A DNA stretch of 64,000 nucleotides from Eimeria necatrix (Eukaryota > Apicomplexa > Conoidasida > Eucoccidiorida > Eimeriidae), in assembly GCF_000499385.1 (NCBI RefSeq), contig NW_013651812.1, positions 176,280-240,279 on the forward strand, read 5' to 3'. Shown here in pieces: positions 1 to 12,300 of the stretch. The first letter of the stretch is position 1. Every line of letters starts with the position of its first letter. The position numbers were made by a program, and so were the translations under genes. Under the pieces are notes generated by a model, which had not been told where the DNA came from, did no database searches, and saw nothing but the letters and a program-made list of their open reading frames with translations.

Positions 1-296
1 ATTAACATTGGAACGCGGAAACTGGAAAGCAGTTCCCCCCGCCAATAAGGACAGCTGCTCCGCAAAAGGCGAGCATCAACTAAGCGAACTCGAATTGACA
101 AGCAGCTCTTGACTTATTAGTTCGTCAGCGTTCGTGTAACATCCTAATGTGCATTTTAGGTACTTAATTTGCTTTTATGGTGTTCGCCTGGAGATCGTCT
201 GGCCTTAAACCGAGTTAACGAATAGCAGAAGTGAAATGAAGAGCAAGTTGACTGATCAGTGAATTTGCTGAACAATTAAATGCTTGTTTGTTGCAG

Positions 297-1589
297 CCGA
301 GCGACTACTTGATAACTGAGGACTTCATCGACGCAATTGCGGATACGCTCAAAATGAACTTAATTACACACCAGCTGCCCGTACGCCACAGCAACAACAA
401 GCACAAGCTCAGCAATCCGAACTGGGATCACTATGCGCCTTCTGAGCACAACTCAGAGGTTGTAAGTTCAGGAGTATGCCGTACTGCTAACTAAACAATG
501 AAAATTGTTTTGTCAGTTCTCTCACCTGTTTGCAACTAGGATAAATTAATTAGAACGTATTTTGTGCCTCCCACTTTGCTGTTTTTGAAGGCAAATGCCT
601 TCGTTGGAATTAATGAATAAACAAGCAAATTAGTGTTTCTCAACAAGCTCTTCCAGTGAATTGTGGCCATGCATTGCGTTTCTCCTGCCTCACGATTGTG
701 GCTAGTGTTGTGAAAATCCGCGCTCTGTTTGGTTTAAATTAAGCATTCTGTTTTGTTTGATTGCTTTCCTTTCAAAATGATTCAGTTGCTTCATTTGTTT
801 GTTTGCTCGAGTGTACGTGCGTCTGTGCAGGACGACCACGACGGCCACACTAAGTAAAGAGGAAAACTAGTGTCTCCAAACATACTTAAGGTATAAATTA
901 GTGGCAAAGCAAACGAATTGAACACCAAAGGAACTGGTGGAGATTCTTCTGTTAAATTATGGCGTATTTTTTTAATTTGAATTCAAGTATTCACTTTTTT
1001 AGGGTGCGTGCCTCTGGCAAGACATTGAATCACGTTGCGCTACGTAGCTAGCACTCTCGCCCTACTTCATTATAGAGTGCTCGTTCCGACCATACTGGAC
1101 AGTACTAGCAATTTAAATATGAACAAAATTCAGATAAATATGTAGCCACCCAGAGGGACGTTTACAAAGCTTTGAATGCTATCAACCCACAAAGAGTTGG
1201 ACTTAGAGAGTTGGTCTTTGATTTGCAGTGCCCAGCAGCTGCACCTGTCACTACATCTCAAGTAAGCGAGCAAACAGGTATACGTTGATTAGTATACGGG
1301 AGGCTTTTGTTTGTGAAGGTCGGCAGTGGCTGTGTGTGTGTGTATCATGGGATGATGGAGACCGAGAGCCTGCTTAGCAACAAGTATAATTGGGTAGCTT
1401 CGGCTGTAAAGTTAGCTTCCGTCTTTTTTTATTTGCTGATTTTCCAACTTACCTCTAGGTGCATGGCTTTCCTTCCTTCAGCTGATACATTCAGTTACGC
1501 ATTTACTTTTCACTCGAGAGCTCCAGCGTTTTGTAATTGATACTTGTGGCAATCCATTTGGCAATTCTTGTGTTCATTATATGAAGTAG
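297..1589 (+). CDS. 3' exons of an unrecognised spliced gene (partial)
   Basis: Proposed exons are 297-461, 1003-1043, 1156-1261 and 1482-1589, ending in TAG. Each junction has an AG acceptor and GT donor, and the phases close (0, 2, 0). Together they give a continuous peptide with runs such as DYLITEDFIDAIADTL, LWQDIESRC and GLRELVFDLQCPAA. The final exon could stop at a donor at 1570 instead of reading to the TAG. No family is recognised. A loose resemblance of the ELxFDL and GNS motifs to ZPR1 zinc-finger proteins was considered, but the spacing and cysteines do not fit. The exon at 297 begins at an acceptor, so the 5' part lies before it, probably left of the window; bases 1-296 show no exon with a usable donor. 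Confidence rests only on splice-phase consistency. Confidence 0.45.
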
Positions 1590-3844
1590 ATAAAGTACAC
1601 CGTTTTTATTCGGTTGTACTACTCATTAGTGCGTTCCTATGCATTTGCTTTCCTGTCCGTAAGACCGCCAACCTGAGCCAGAGACATGGCCAAAAATGCA
1701 AGAAAAAGGAATTAATGAAGAAAATGCGAAACGTCAAGTAACTGAAGGACGCACTGGACGACTGCACAAACAGACACTTATGATGGACAAACGAGATTCA
1801 CGGCTTTGTCACCATGACTAGTACTATTTTCGCTTTGGTGCAGTTATTCTACTTACATTTGCTTATCATTAGTACTTCCATAGTTGTCTACAACATTTAG
1901 TGTGCACTACAGGTTCGGCAACATAAGAAACACTACGTAGGCGTATACACATAGTGCTTGTAGGACATACTTCCTAATTATTTTACCGGTGGGTCCACGC
2001 CATCGTATTCACATATTAAATCATGAGTAAACATGTAAGTAGATGTTAGCTCACGTTATGTATGCTGCTCTTTTCACAGCCAAGCTACCACCGCTATTCA
2101 CGTCGTCAGAATTGCAATACCTTTATTTAGAACAATTTACTACCGGAGTTATTGTTGGTAGTTTAGCAACAAGCATTGCATTTCTGTTACTATTATTCTC
2201 TCATATCATCACTATTCTTATATGCACTAGCAATATTACTGTTACGTACGTCATTATGAGCATTTTTGTTTTTACCGTTACTCACACATATACTCAGTGG
2301 TGGGCATTCTTGGGATTTAACATGTGTAAAATACGCCGTCCTCGGGACTCTGTGCCTGGTGTTGCTGCTGCTGTTGGTGCTGTTGCCGCTGTGGGTGCTT
2401 GTGGTGATGTTACTGCTGTAGGCGCCGCTGCTGCTGGTGCCGCTGCTGCGGTTGGTGCCGCTGCTGCAGCACATATTCCATTGAATAAAACAATGAGTTG
2501 GATACTTGAATTAGCTATTCGGCTTGTAACTGCGAAACGGAAAACATGTAAATGAAGAAAATGATTCCTGCGTGCATCTGCCTACACCCGTTCCAGCTTC
2601 AAAACTTTATGAATGCCCCATGGATGAGGGTTTTCGTAGTACGAGTTCCTTCCGTTGACCCGTTAGATGTTTACTGTGTGCCTATTACTAGACATAGGGT
2701 CTGTAGCTGCAACATTCTTCGGCACAAAAGACCAACAAGAGCTAAGTCGCTGTACATCTGTAACCCTTTTCATGCACTCCAAAAATTCTGTTCCTCAGTG
2801 AGTTGCTGCACTGCAATCTGTCTATATTCATTGCTCCTAGCACTCTGTATAGACACTGCTGCTGCTTCCGATGAATCCACCGTCCTCCGCTTCTATACTC
2901 ATTGCTCATTTCTTAGTACTCTGGATAGACACTGGTGCTGCTTCCGTTGCATCCACCGGCCTCCGCTGCCTGTGCCGCTGGGAACTTCATCTGTTCATTT
3001 CACTAGGCTGTCGTATTTCGCTCTTCGTTTGTGTTCAGAGCACTTTGTTTCTAATCGCCTTTTTTTTGCTCCCGCCTCTGCCTGTTTCGCCCGTTTGCCG
3101 CTGCGCGCTCTCCGATTCACCCCGTAGCTCGCTCGACCAGCCGGTAGTTACCTCCTTACTTATCACGTGCTAACTTACTTCCACACGTAGCGCGTAACCA
3201 GTCAAGAGAAAGCAGCATTACCAAAGCATCTAGGTCTGCAACTCTAGACCGCAGTCTGTGCGATGTGTTACCTCAGCCTCAATATATCAAATTTAAATGT
3301 CAAACTCGAACTCATTCCGCAGAAGACGCACTAAACTATGGATTGTTTATCTCCCATACAACTGGAACGAAGTAACTTGACGTAACTCCTAAATGGCTAG
3401 GCATCTTGCAAACAAACTTACGGTGTAACCTATACAGAAACAAACAAGATGCTTGATTTTGTGTTGTGTGTGGATCCAGTCCTCTTGGAGGGGCTTGGCA
3501 CGCATACATAATAGCACTGCTTCCATTTACGTAAATTGTCCCGCGTATTGAGCTGTGGGGCAAAACATCACTGCGATTTCATGAAAAAAACTGAAAGATC
3601 AATATTTACTATTCAGTGTGCCTAAGACGCAGGAGAAACAAAACGTGTATTTACTTATTATTACGGCTTCGCAATAATCCTTTGATTCGTCCACCTCCAT
3701 TTCTGATTCGTCACTTGTCCATTCACTGTGTTTTCCAAGACTTCCACCACCAATGCAAGTACCAACAATCCACTCTGCATCTGTTGCAATTCAACTATTT
3801 TATACAGTTTACTCGTGTGCCTGTATATCGTTTATTTGTCATAT
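1590..3844. other. Non-coding stretch with small repeats
   Basis: No supported gene. A GCT/GGT-rich block at about 2350-2470 creates alanine-rich open frames on one strand and serine-rich ones on the other, which is what trinucleotide repeats do by chance. An imperfect tandem duplication of about 75 bp lies at 2828-2970. Open frames at 1307-1741 and 2552-3173 lack family features; one possible exon after an acceptor near 1657 runs to a stop near 1840 but could not be connected to anything. Confidence 0.5.
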
Positions 3845-6800
3845 TCACGAGTCAACAACAACCTCCCTCTTGTCCTGTTTATTTTCCTTTTTGTGTTTCC
3901 CCCTCTTTTGACTTTCACTTTCCCCGGGCGCCCTAAGGTTGTCAGTGCCGCTGCTTTCATTACTGTTTGTGTTAGTGCTCGTGGTGTTAATGTTGTTGTT
4001 GCTTCGGTTCAAGCCGTGGCTAGGGCCAGCATTACTTTTCTTATCGTTCGCAAATGAACGTGCCCGTAGGACTTCGTCCGGAGGAGGCCGCTCGCAACGG
4101 CTAATGCCCCAAATCTTCTCCGCGTATTCGCGCATGCATCTGTCAGTGCTGAACTTGCCCATGGATGCCGCCGCCTGAAAATCACAAAGCGAATAAAACA
4201 AACCATTCAAATAGCAATCGAGGGCGGACCGCCTTTCCAAGGCTGCCAGTGTGCCTCCACATCCACTGCTTTCTCTGCCTGCCGTCACGTCTTCGGGTTT
4301 CGAGTTTGCGTCCCATCAGCCCGTCCCAACGCATTCCTCGAATTAGTGTAGACTGCGTGGCATCGCATGCTGCTCGGAAGAATCCGAAGCAGCAACGGCA
4401 GCAAAAGCAGCAGCTCGCACCTTAATAGATAGGCGCCACCATTTGTCTGGGTTCCTGTACGTCCTATCGACCTCGTCTTGAGCTCTGCAGTAATCTGGGA
4501 AGTCATGTATAAGAAGGTAATAATCCCCGTTGTTTCCATTTCCGTTGTTGCAAATCGTGTCCAAAATCGCACAGAAATCTCCATGAGACTTGTCGTCGCC
4601 GCAAGCCAGAGCCCCAGAACGAATCCAGTCAAACACCTCGCGCATGCGGTGATCCATGGGATAGGAGCCGTTGCGTGCCTGAGTGAAGCCAAAAAGTGGA
4701 AGTGTTTGCCTTGTGCCAACATCTGAGTTTCTCTATAAACTGAAGTGACCAGCTAAATTCGCTTGACCAGGCGACACTCTCAGCCCCGTTTCACGCATGT
4801 ATGCACGCGATGCTGTGACTGCTGGCATGAATGATTTACCGCCCACTATTTACTGCCCACTTTAACTACGGTTTACCTGGCTTCTCATCTACTTTTAGTG
4901 CTCGCTTCACCCCTCTACTTCGCTCATTTCACTTTTCCAGAGGAACAGCACAGCACTACAACTAGAATGTTTAGGGAACCTCCATTCCCATAACTTCCCA
5001 CTCATCTCCAACTATGGAAACGCTACGCTAGTGTGCGCCGCGTGAATAGTCTCACCCGCTCCCTGATATGGTCAACTTCATGTTCTTTGGCCCCGAATAT
5101 GAACATGGTTTCATCGCCGCCCTCTTCTCTGATCTCGATATTGGCTCCGTCTAGCGTGCCGATAATTAGGCCTCCGTTCATCACGAATTTTATGTTTGAA
5201 GTGCCTGAGGCTTCGGTGCCTGCTGTGGATATGTGCTGCGATATATCGCTAGCCGGAATTATAACTTGCGCGTTCGAGACGTTGTAGTTGGGCAGGAACA
5301 CAACCTGTACACCAAACCAAGCTTCCGTCCAACACTTAGTGTGCCTCTTTGCTGATGTGCGCAAAATATGGCTCACCAAACTAATGTGTATGGAACAGTA
5401 ATTTCATACGCAGACACATTTGTACCAGCTCACAAGTACCTCGCACGCCTCTACACGGTAAATTGGATACTTCACACAAATGAAAGCAACGGCATAAAAG
5501 ACGGCCACTGAACGAACAGACAAGCTTGTAAAATTCCGCCTAGCCGCCAATGCCTTTCAGCACCCATCCACCAGTCCGCTATGAGAGGCGCCCGACCAGC
5601 TGATATGGAGAAAGAGCGCGAATAAAATTCAAGGTCAAAGAAACGAGTACACAGAGAAGTACCCAATGTGCCTTCACCTCCAGAGCAGCAACACCGCCTC
5701 TGAAGAGGCCGACAATGCCTTGGATGACTTGAGTAGCCTGCTTACCTTGAGGTACTTGTCGACATCTGGGTCGTTGTTGACAATCTGCGCGACGCTGTTT
5801 GCCATTTTGATGATGGTCTTTGCAGTGTAGTAACCCGGCGCCGCTTTGCCCCCAATGAGGCACGCTCTAGGGAGCATGTTGCTCCTGTCCGCTGGTTGCA
5901 TACGTTTCAGGGTGAGATATCTGTGGATAATGTAGATGATGTTGAGCAGCTGGCGTTTGTACTCGTGGATTCTCTTGACTTGTATGTCGAACAACATGGT
6001 GTCCACATCAAGCTTCACGTTGCAGCGCTGCTCGACCCACAGCGCAAGCCTCTTCTTGTTCTCCTTCTTCACCGCTGCCCACTCTGCCCTGAACGAGGGG
6101 TTATCTATGTGGTTCATCAGACCTGCAATCATGTCCAGCTCCTTCAGCCAAGAGTCCGATCCCAGCCAGTTGCTGAAAAGATCCGCCAAGCCCCTGTTCG
6201 AGCAATAGATCCAGCGGCGCGGGGTGACACCATTGGTCACGTTCAGGAACTTATCATTAACTCCTTGGCGAGAGTAGAACTCGACGAATTCTGGGAACAA
6301 GTTCTTTTTCACAAGCTCGCTGTGGATTGCTGCTACACCATTTACGTGTCGGCCACCTATCACTGCCAAGTTCGCCATCCTTATACGCTTCTCGTTGCCT
6401 TCTTCGTAAATCGACATGCGGCCAATCTTGTTCCAGTCGTCTCCAAAGATGGACCGTGCCTCGTTCAAGAAACGGAAGTTTATCTCGTTTATAATCAACA
6501 AGTGCCTGGAACAAGCACCCACGCACGAGCACGTAAAAGCGTGCAGACCTCACGCAGCCAAACTGTTGCTGATGCGGGCTGCTGCTGCTGCTGTGGCTCC
6601 GCTAGGTTGTGCTTTTGAGAGGATACATGGCACACATATAGGTGGCCATTCCATGTGCAAGCGCCCACACACACGCACGCGCATGCGCATCAATTTGCAT
6701 ACAGGCATTAATACATGCGATGCACGCAAGCATTTCTGCACATGCAGAAACATAGAGCTCTATACGTTCCATACAGAAATGTAGTCGCACTAACGCCCGC

Positions 6801-8834
6801 CAAGCACTCTACTGCTCCCTTTCCTCATCTCCTTCCAAAGCCCGGCCACGTAAAGCCAGCTGAACGCGAATACTAGACAGAACGGAGCTGAGGAAAGAAA
6901 ATCAAGGTTTACCTGGGCAAGAGTCTTGAAATGAGATCCGCAGACCACTTCTCAAGAGCTTCAGGCAACACAGTGTGGTTCGTATAGTTGAAACAGCGCC
7001 TTGTCAAGTCCCAGGCGGTGTCCCAGTCCAGGCCCTCTACGTCCAACAGGATCCGCATCAACTCCGGGATGGCTATGGTTGGGTGTGTGTCGTTCAGCTG
7101 GCACTGAATCTTGTCCGGCAGTTCCTTCCAGTCGCGACCAGGCACTTTCTTGAAGCGACGAAGCACATCTTGGATTGTGGCGCAGCAGAAGAAGTACTGC
7201 TGCTTCAGCCGTAGCTCCTTTCCTTCCATGGTGTTGTCGTTCGGGTACAGCACCGCCGAAATCGACTCCGCATTCTGCCGTTCTCGCACAGATTCCAGGT
7301 AACGCCCGACGTCAAACAAGTGGAAGTCGAACTCCTTAGACGGGCAGGCCTTCCACAGCCGTAGGTTGATCGTATTGTACGTGTCGAATCCCGGAATAGG
7401 CGTATCGTAGGCCATAGCCTGCACTATCTCGCCCCCAACCCATTTGCTGCGCATGCGTCCGCTCTGAGGGTCCCTATACTCCTTAACGCTGCCGTAAATG
7501 CGGACGGCGTACGTGCAATCTGGCCGCTCGATCTCCCATGGGTTCGACAGAGTCAACCAGTAATCAGGGTACTCCACCTGTCGTCCATTCACTATCTTCT
7601 GCTCAAATATGCCGTACGTGTAACGAATGCCGTAACCCCAGCAAGGCAAGTTCAGAGTAGCCATCGAGTCTAGGAAACAAGCAGCCAAACGACCTGCAGA
7701 CGGACAAAAGAAACAAACAAACGGTGAGTGAGCAGGTGGCCTAAGGCCACCAAAGACCACTAAAAGAATGCGTTCTCAGCTCCAGGTACACCCTAAATAC
7801 AGGAATGTGTTCTCAACTCCAGGTACACCCTAAATAGAGGCAGCGTTGAAGCATACGCACCGAGACCGCCATTGCCTAGAGCCGGGTCGTGTTCGAACTC
7901 GTAGAGCTGCTCCAAACTGAAACCCAAATCTGCAAGGGCCGTGCGGTAGTTTTTCTCAATGTCCAAATTAACCAACGCATTTTGGAAAGCTGTACAGAAC
8001 AGAGCAGATAAAGAAGACTGCCTGTCCCACTACTGGCCAGCGCATTTCGAAAAGCCGTACGGAACAGAGCGGATAGAAAAAGAAGACCACCGTGCCCACT
8101 AGGGACCACATGTGAGCAGAGGCCGCAGACAAACACTGCATGTGAGCATGCAGCCCGGCCATTCCAGACAGAGATTCGGATCCTCGTCGCACAACGGTGT
8201 TGGGTATCTCGTGCAGACAACTGGGTAGCCTGAACCTGAACGGGAGAGTCAGCGGTAAATTCGGAATGTGTCAGGCCTCACCGCGACCTAGGAGGAACTC
8301 AAGGGAAAGGTAGTAGGCCCGCTTTACGTCCTTCTCATGGAAGAAGGCATTGGTGTCATTGAGGGTCTCAATCAAACGGTCGCGAACAGAGAAAGCAGCT
8401 GCTCGGTAACACGACTCCGGGTCGAGGTTGAAGCGGGTCTTAGCTAGGGTGTACTCCTACGGAAATATAGCAAAATTGCTGCACAAGCGGTCTTGCTCAG
8501 CCAAAACTGCATCATTTGCTGTGTGCAGTATGATAAAATTCGCTGCAAAGAGAGGAGTCCCATGCACACCTGGACTGAATTAGAAAGCGACGCGACCTAC
8601 CACGTGGTTGACTATGCTTCTCTGGATGGAATGTACATCAGAAGGAAGATAGGTTTCCATCAGCTTCCACAGTTTCTCCTTTTTATCGTCCGCATGCGGG
8701 TCTTCTACGACGTTGTACATTCCTGGTATCGTCCTGGGCACGGCACCAGTTAGTTTAGAAAAGGAAGCCTTGCGCTTCATTTCCCAGTGCTGGTTGGTGT
8801 CCCTGGTAAACACATCCTCAACTCCGGTCGCCAT
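3845..8834 (-). CDS. Glycogen (amylopectin) phosphorylase, 8 exons, 971 aa
   Basis: Releases glucose-1-phosphate from the alpha-1,4 chains of the cytosolic storage polysaccharide (amylopectin granules in coccidia), using pyridoxal phosphate. Exons, 5' to 3' on the minus strand: 8834-8601, 8456-8282, 7989-7861, 7693-6913, 6505-5746, 5304-5056, 4678-4421, 4174-3845. Phases close exactly to 972 codons including the stop. Family signatures seen: [12 protein letters not shown] followed by [52 protein letters not shown], the PLP-lysine block [10 protein letters not shown] (Lys at about residue 732) and the C-terminal GKFSTDR...EYAEKIW. The start at 8834 has a good context (AAAATGGC); an in-frame upstream extension exists but is not family-like. 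The last exon adds an Asn/Lys-rich tail of about 100 residues beyond the usual end. Length fits the family with that extension. Confidence 0.97.
7766..7836. repeat. 37-bp tandem duplication in a phosphorylase intron
   Basis: Two copies, 7766-7799 and 7803-7836, differ at two positions. They lie in the intron between phosphorylase exons 3 and 4 (7694-7860). Confidence 0.85.
7972..8104. repeat. Diverged 65-bp tandem duplication spanning a splice acceptor
   Basis: Copy A (7972-8036) contains the start of phosphorylase exon 3 and its CAG acceptor (7990-7992, minus strand). Copy B (8037-8104) is a diverged duplicate lying in the upstream intron, in which the acceptor AG is changed to GG. The extra exon copy is therefore not usable. 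Confidence 0.85.
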
Positions 8835-8965
8835 TTTCACAAAGTAGGTTAGGAAGCGCAAATACGAGAAGAGAAGAAAGAAGGCGAGGAAGTAAGTGGA
8901 ACGAGACCTTCGCAGCCGAACGGCTCCCTCCTCCAGGCGAGGAAGCAACGACACACTGACCCAGC

Positions 8966-9355
8966 TTAGCAACGGCCGAGGAAGGGCCTTATAGCGCAAT
9001 GAAGTAAAGAAATATAGAAGAAACCCGTGAGAACTTGTATGGCGCTAAGTCGCCACCAGAACCAGCTGAACGCAGCCACTTCTAGGGTGTGCTGCCGTTC
9101 ACGTGTGCGTGCACCATACCATCGCCAGGCTGAGGCGGCTGCGGAGAAGTTCACGGCGCTGGGTTCCACACAGTCCTGCACCAGACTTCAACGAAGGATA
9201 GATGGCATTTGTCTTGCTCCGTGAATTCGTGTTAATGTATTCTTACATTGCCTTCTATGTGTAGCATAACTTGGCGGCACGCACACACCCTTCAAGTCAG
9301 CTGCTGCGGCCACCCAACGCACAGCCGACAACGCAAACCCACGAACACTAAACAT
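8966..9355 (-). CDS. Possible small mitochondrial-type protein (tentative)
   Basis: A peptide ending at 8966-8968 reads from an acceptor near 9180 and contains AFSWFWWRLSAIQ and a second hydrophobic stretch. A plausible first exon starts at ATG 9355 with MFSVRGFALSAVRWVAA, which looks like an amphipathic mitochondrial presequence. The best phase-compatible donor (near 9287, after DLKG) is weak, so the join is uncertain. The pattern of a His/Arg-rich segment followed by WFWW recalls small single-pass subunits of respiratory complexes, but no family can be named. The gene would end about 130 bases upstream of the phosphorylase start on the same strand. It could also be untranslated leader of that gene. 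Confidence 0.3.
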
Positions 9356-12300
9356 ACTTTTTGAGAAATGTACTATATGCCAGGAGCGTTTCCTTTGTTT
9401 CTGAAGCAGCGTCTCGTGCCTAGCAGTTTCGCGTAGAGTTGCCGGCAGCCGAGGCTTTAGCAACAACAGCAGTGTAGCTATGACTGCGCAGTTGCCGTGT
9501 AAGCTTCTGTAGAAACAGTGCAGCTCGGCAGTCTATATCGGTTGCTACCCATGCATGCCCTGTGCGCTTCCTTCGACTGTTGCAGTGGCAGCGGCTCTTT
9601 TCACCACTGACATATCATACGCGAGCACTAGAGCACATACCTGGTGATATCGATGTGATGGTAGTTAGGGTACGCATAAAGGCGAACTTCTGGCAATCCT
9701 TAACCTGAGTGGAAGCCTGTTCCGCGTTCAAACTGCCGTGAATCCATCTCTGCAGTGCGACTTCTGTACCAGTAAACTCTCCTAAGCATACTTTTAAAAT
9801 CAGTAGCGCGTAATCAGGCCATGTTTGAACAGATTGGCCCTAGGAAAAAGTAGCATAGTCAGTAGAGACAACGGCCTAATGCGCCGAAGCTTGGAAAACG
9901 TGGGGCTGAGCAGGTGTGACTCGCGAAAACATGTTTTGGCAGAAATGGTGACAGGCAGAGCAGATCAGATGTTAGTGTCATAGGTGTACCACTATAGAAG
10001 TGCACGCTGGCCGGACGAGACAGAGGAAATGGAATACGTAGGGAGCCCGCTGCTCCCTTGAGCAGCCATCTTAGCGACAATCATTACGAAGTGCCATCAG
10101 GTACTGTTCGTGCAAAGTGTTTCCGTATTGTTCGTGCTCAGAGGGATACCCATGGGTCGCAACTGCTTGCACGATAGCATTTATGGGGGGAAATGCTTTC
10201 AGCCTCCAGCAATAAATGCCTGTTGATGCGCCGAACATTCCAAAAGAAACAATTGTGCAGCTTCGTTACGCTTTGCTACTCTCAGTCCCAGTTGTTCGTC
10301 CTTGTAGACTGAATATCAGCGTTAGCAACCAGCCTCGCGATCGGCTACCGTGCTTATATATGTCATATGTTTGCTAATGAAACTAAATTGTGACCCACGA
10401 GTGGAGAAAAACATGGGAACTCATGAGCTATTCTTTAAGGGAGAGCCAGCAAAAGAGGACAAGGCGCTAACTGGGACGCAGAAACTCACGGTGCTGACAG
10501 CATTGCCCCCAAACTGCCTTCACTGGATGATCAGTTCAAAGCAGAATTCACAAGACGAGAACAATCACATAACGTCTTGTAGATGTATGACACTATGAGT
10601 TTCTGGAGAGAAATCGCGCACCCAAGAAATGCTGGTTGCTAATGATTGTTCAAGGGGCACTGGAAGCATTTTCTTTTTCCTATCTTATGCCTGTGGTACC
10701 GGATCAGCGTACTTTTACTTTCCACGCGGGCAAAGTGCGGGGTAAGTCAGTCTTTTGTGGCTGGCCTTGAGTGCCGTATCCCGCGTTAGGTAAGTCCAAA
10801 ACACGCTATGCAATTTAATTCATGGATTTTATACTACCGAAGATACCATGCTTGTAAAAATGATTCCTAAGACACCCGGCCGTGTCCAACTGCATTGCCC
10901 TCACAAGAACTAACGTGCCTACAGGCCTCACGATTGTCTAAAGCTCGTTTACCTTTCGCTGTGCTAACGAACAAAAGCACTTGGTTTGAATGCACTAGCG
11001 TTCTTGATGCGCACAGCAGGAACAACCTCTGCCTAGTAGTTATGTCAAGCCAAAGCTCCTCCAAATAATGCTGCTCTATCATGGCGAAAAGTCCGTAGGC
11101 ACATTCAAAGGAAAGATGGTTGCTGACACTTTAGTGGGGAGAGTACGCGGCAGTCCCACTGTATACTCAAGCAAAGTCGAACAGCCCGCTTTCCAGAGAA
11201 CCCATGTAAGGCTATGGCAGCTAACTTCTTTGCGAGTGCTGGGGTAACCCATGGAATTTTCGTTTTTGCATAAATTCTTCAACCCTGCATTCAGTCACTA
11301 TGGCCGAATGGCCGGTAGAACCTGTACAGGAGCGTTTCGTGTCCAGGTACCTATTTAATATGTACACGCACAGGCAGGTCATGAGACCCTGCGTTTTAAA
11401 GCACACAGAAAACCTGCCAGTGCAAACAAGTACGCCAGTGCAACCTCCGTTCGTGTTTTGTCAAGCGGCCTTGATGACTCTTCTGGTTACTACCAGCACT
11501 GTACGCATGGCTTCGACTCGCTTGCTGCGTCTCAAGGACAGAACTCAGAAAATGTATATTTCGGGCAGAGCCTCTGTATCTTGGCGACTAGCGTCGCGTG
11601 AGTCCCTCCCAATATACATGCTTTAAGTTCAACAAACAGGCAAGCGAATTGGAAGATCAACACCTACTTCATTGCTGGCCTCGGATTGGTCAACCCTGGC
11701 CAGGCGCAGCGCTTCATTCTGTTATCCCACATCGTTGCCAAACCACTATTGCAGCCACGATTTTAGGCATATCAGCACCTGTCTTTTTCAGTATGAATAC
11801 TTTGCAGCCTCGTTGATCACTTTTCCGTTTATCTCAATTGATTTTGCGTTGCATGCAGACTAGCACTAAGAGGCTTCGAAGAAGGAGCGTCATATTCCTC
11901 ATTTCTTCAGAACAGAATCTCGCGTGAGATCGCACCACGCGGCGGATAGGCAAGAGCTAGCTCCTTAACAGATTGGCGGAAAAGGGCATCGGCAAGAGCA
12001 GTGCATCTCGCGGCACAATTTTGCAAGCCAAGCCTCAAAGTTCGTCCAGACGCAGTTTCCCTTGACCTATCTATGTGGGTTTATTGGCATTAGTTTATAG
12101 GCACGGTAGCGGCCCCTACACACCAACGTAAACGAGCCGTGGATATAAACACGGAAAATTTTAAACGCCCTCACAACAGCAAGACTCTACGCTCAGCGGC
12201 ACATCACCTGCGGTGTTTCGTACAGTGCACACGACCAGCAAAGCTTGTAGGCGCTTTTCGTACGGGACCCACGTTGTTGCAGGAAAGCGCCATGTCCTAT

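Noticed and set aside
831..857. Terminal exon giving DDHDGHTK and a stop after exon 297-461
   Set aside because: Possible by splice signals, but an alternative chain through 1003-1043 gives a longer phase-consistent peptide.
1154..1589. ZPR1 zinc-finger protein
   Set aside because: Only two short motif resemblances, wrong spacing and no CxxC fingers visible.
2043..2555. 170-residue plus-strand frame with Ala/Val-rich part
   Set aside because: The alanine part is a GCT/GGT microsatellite and the rest is AT-rich chance sequence without splice-supported continuation.
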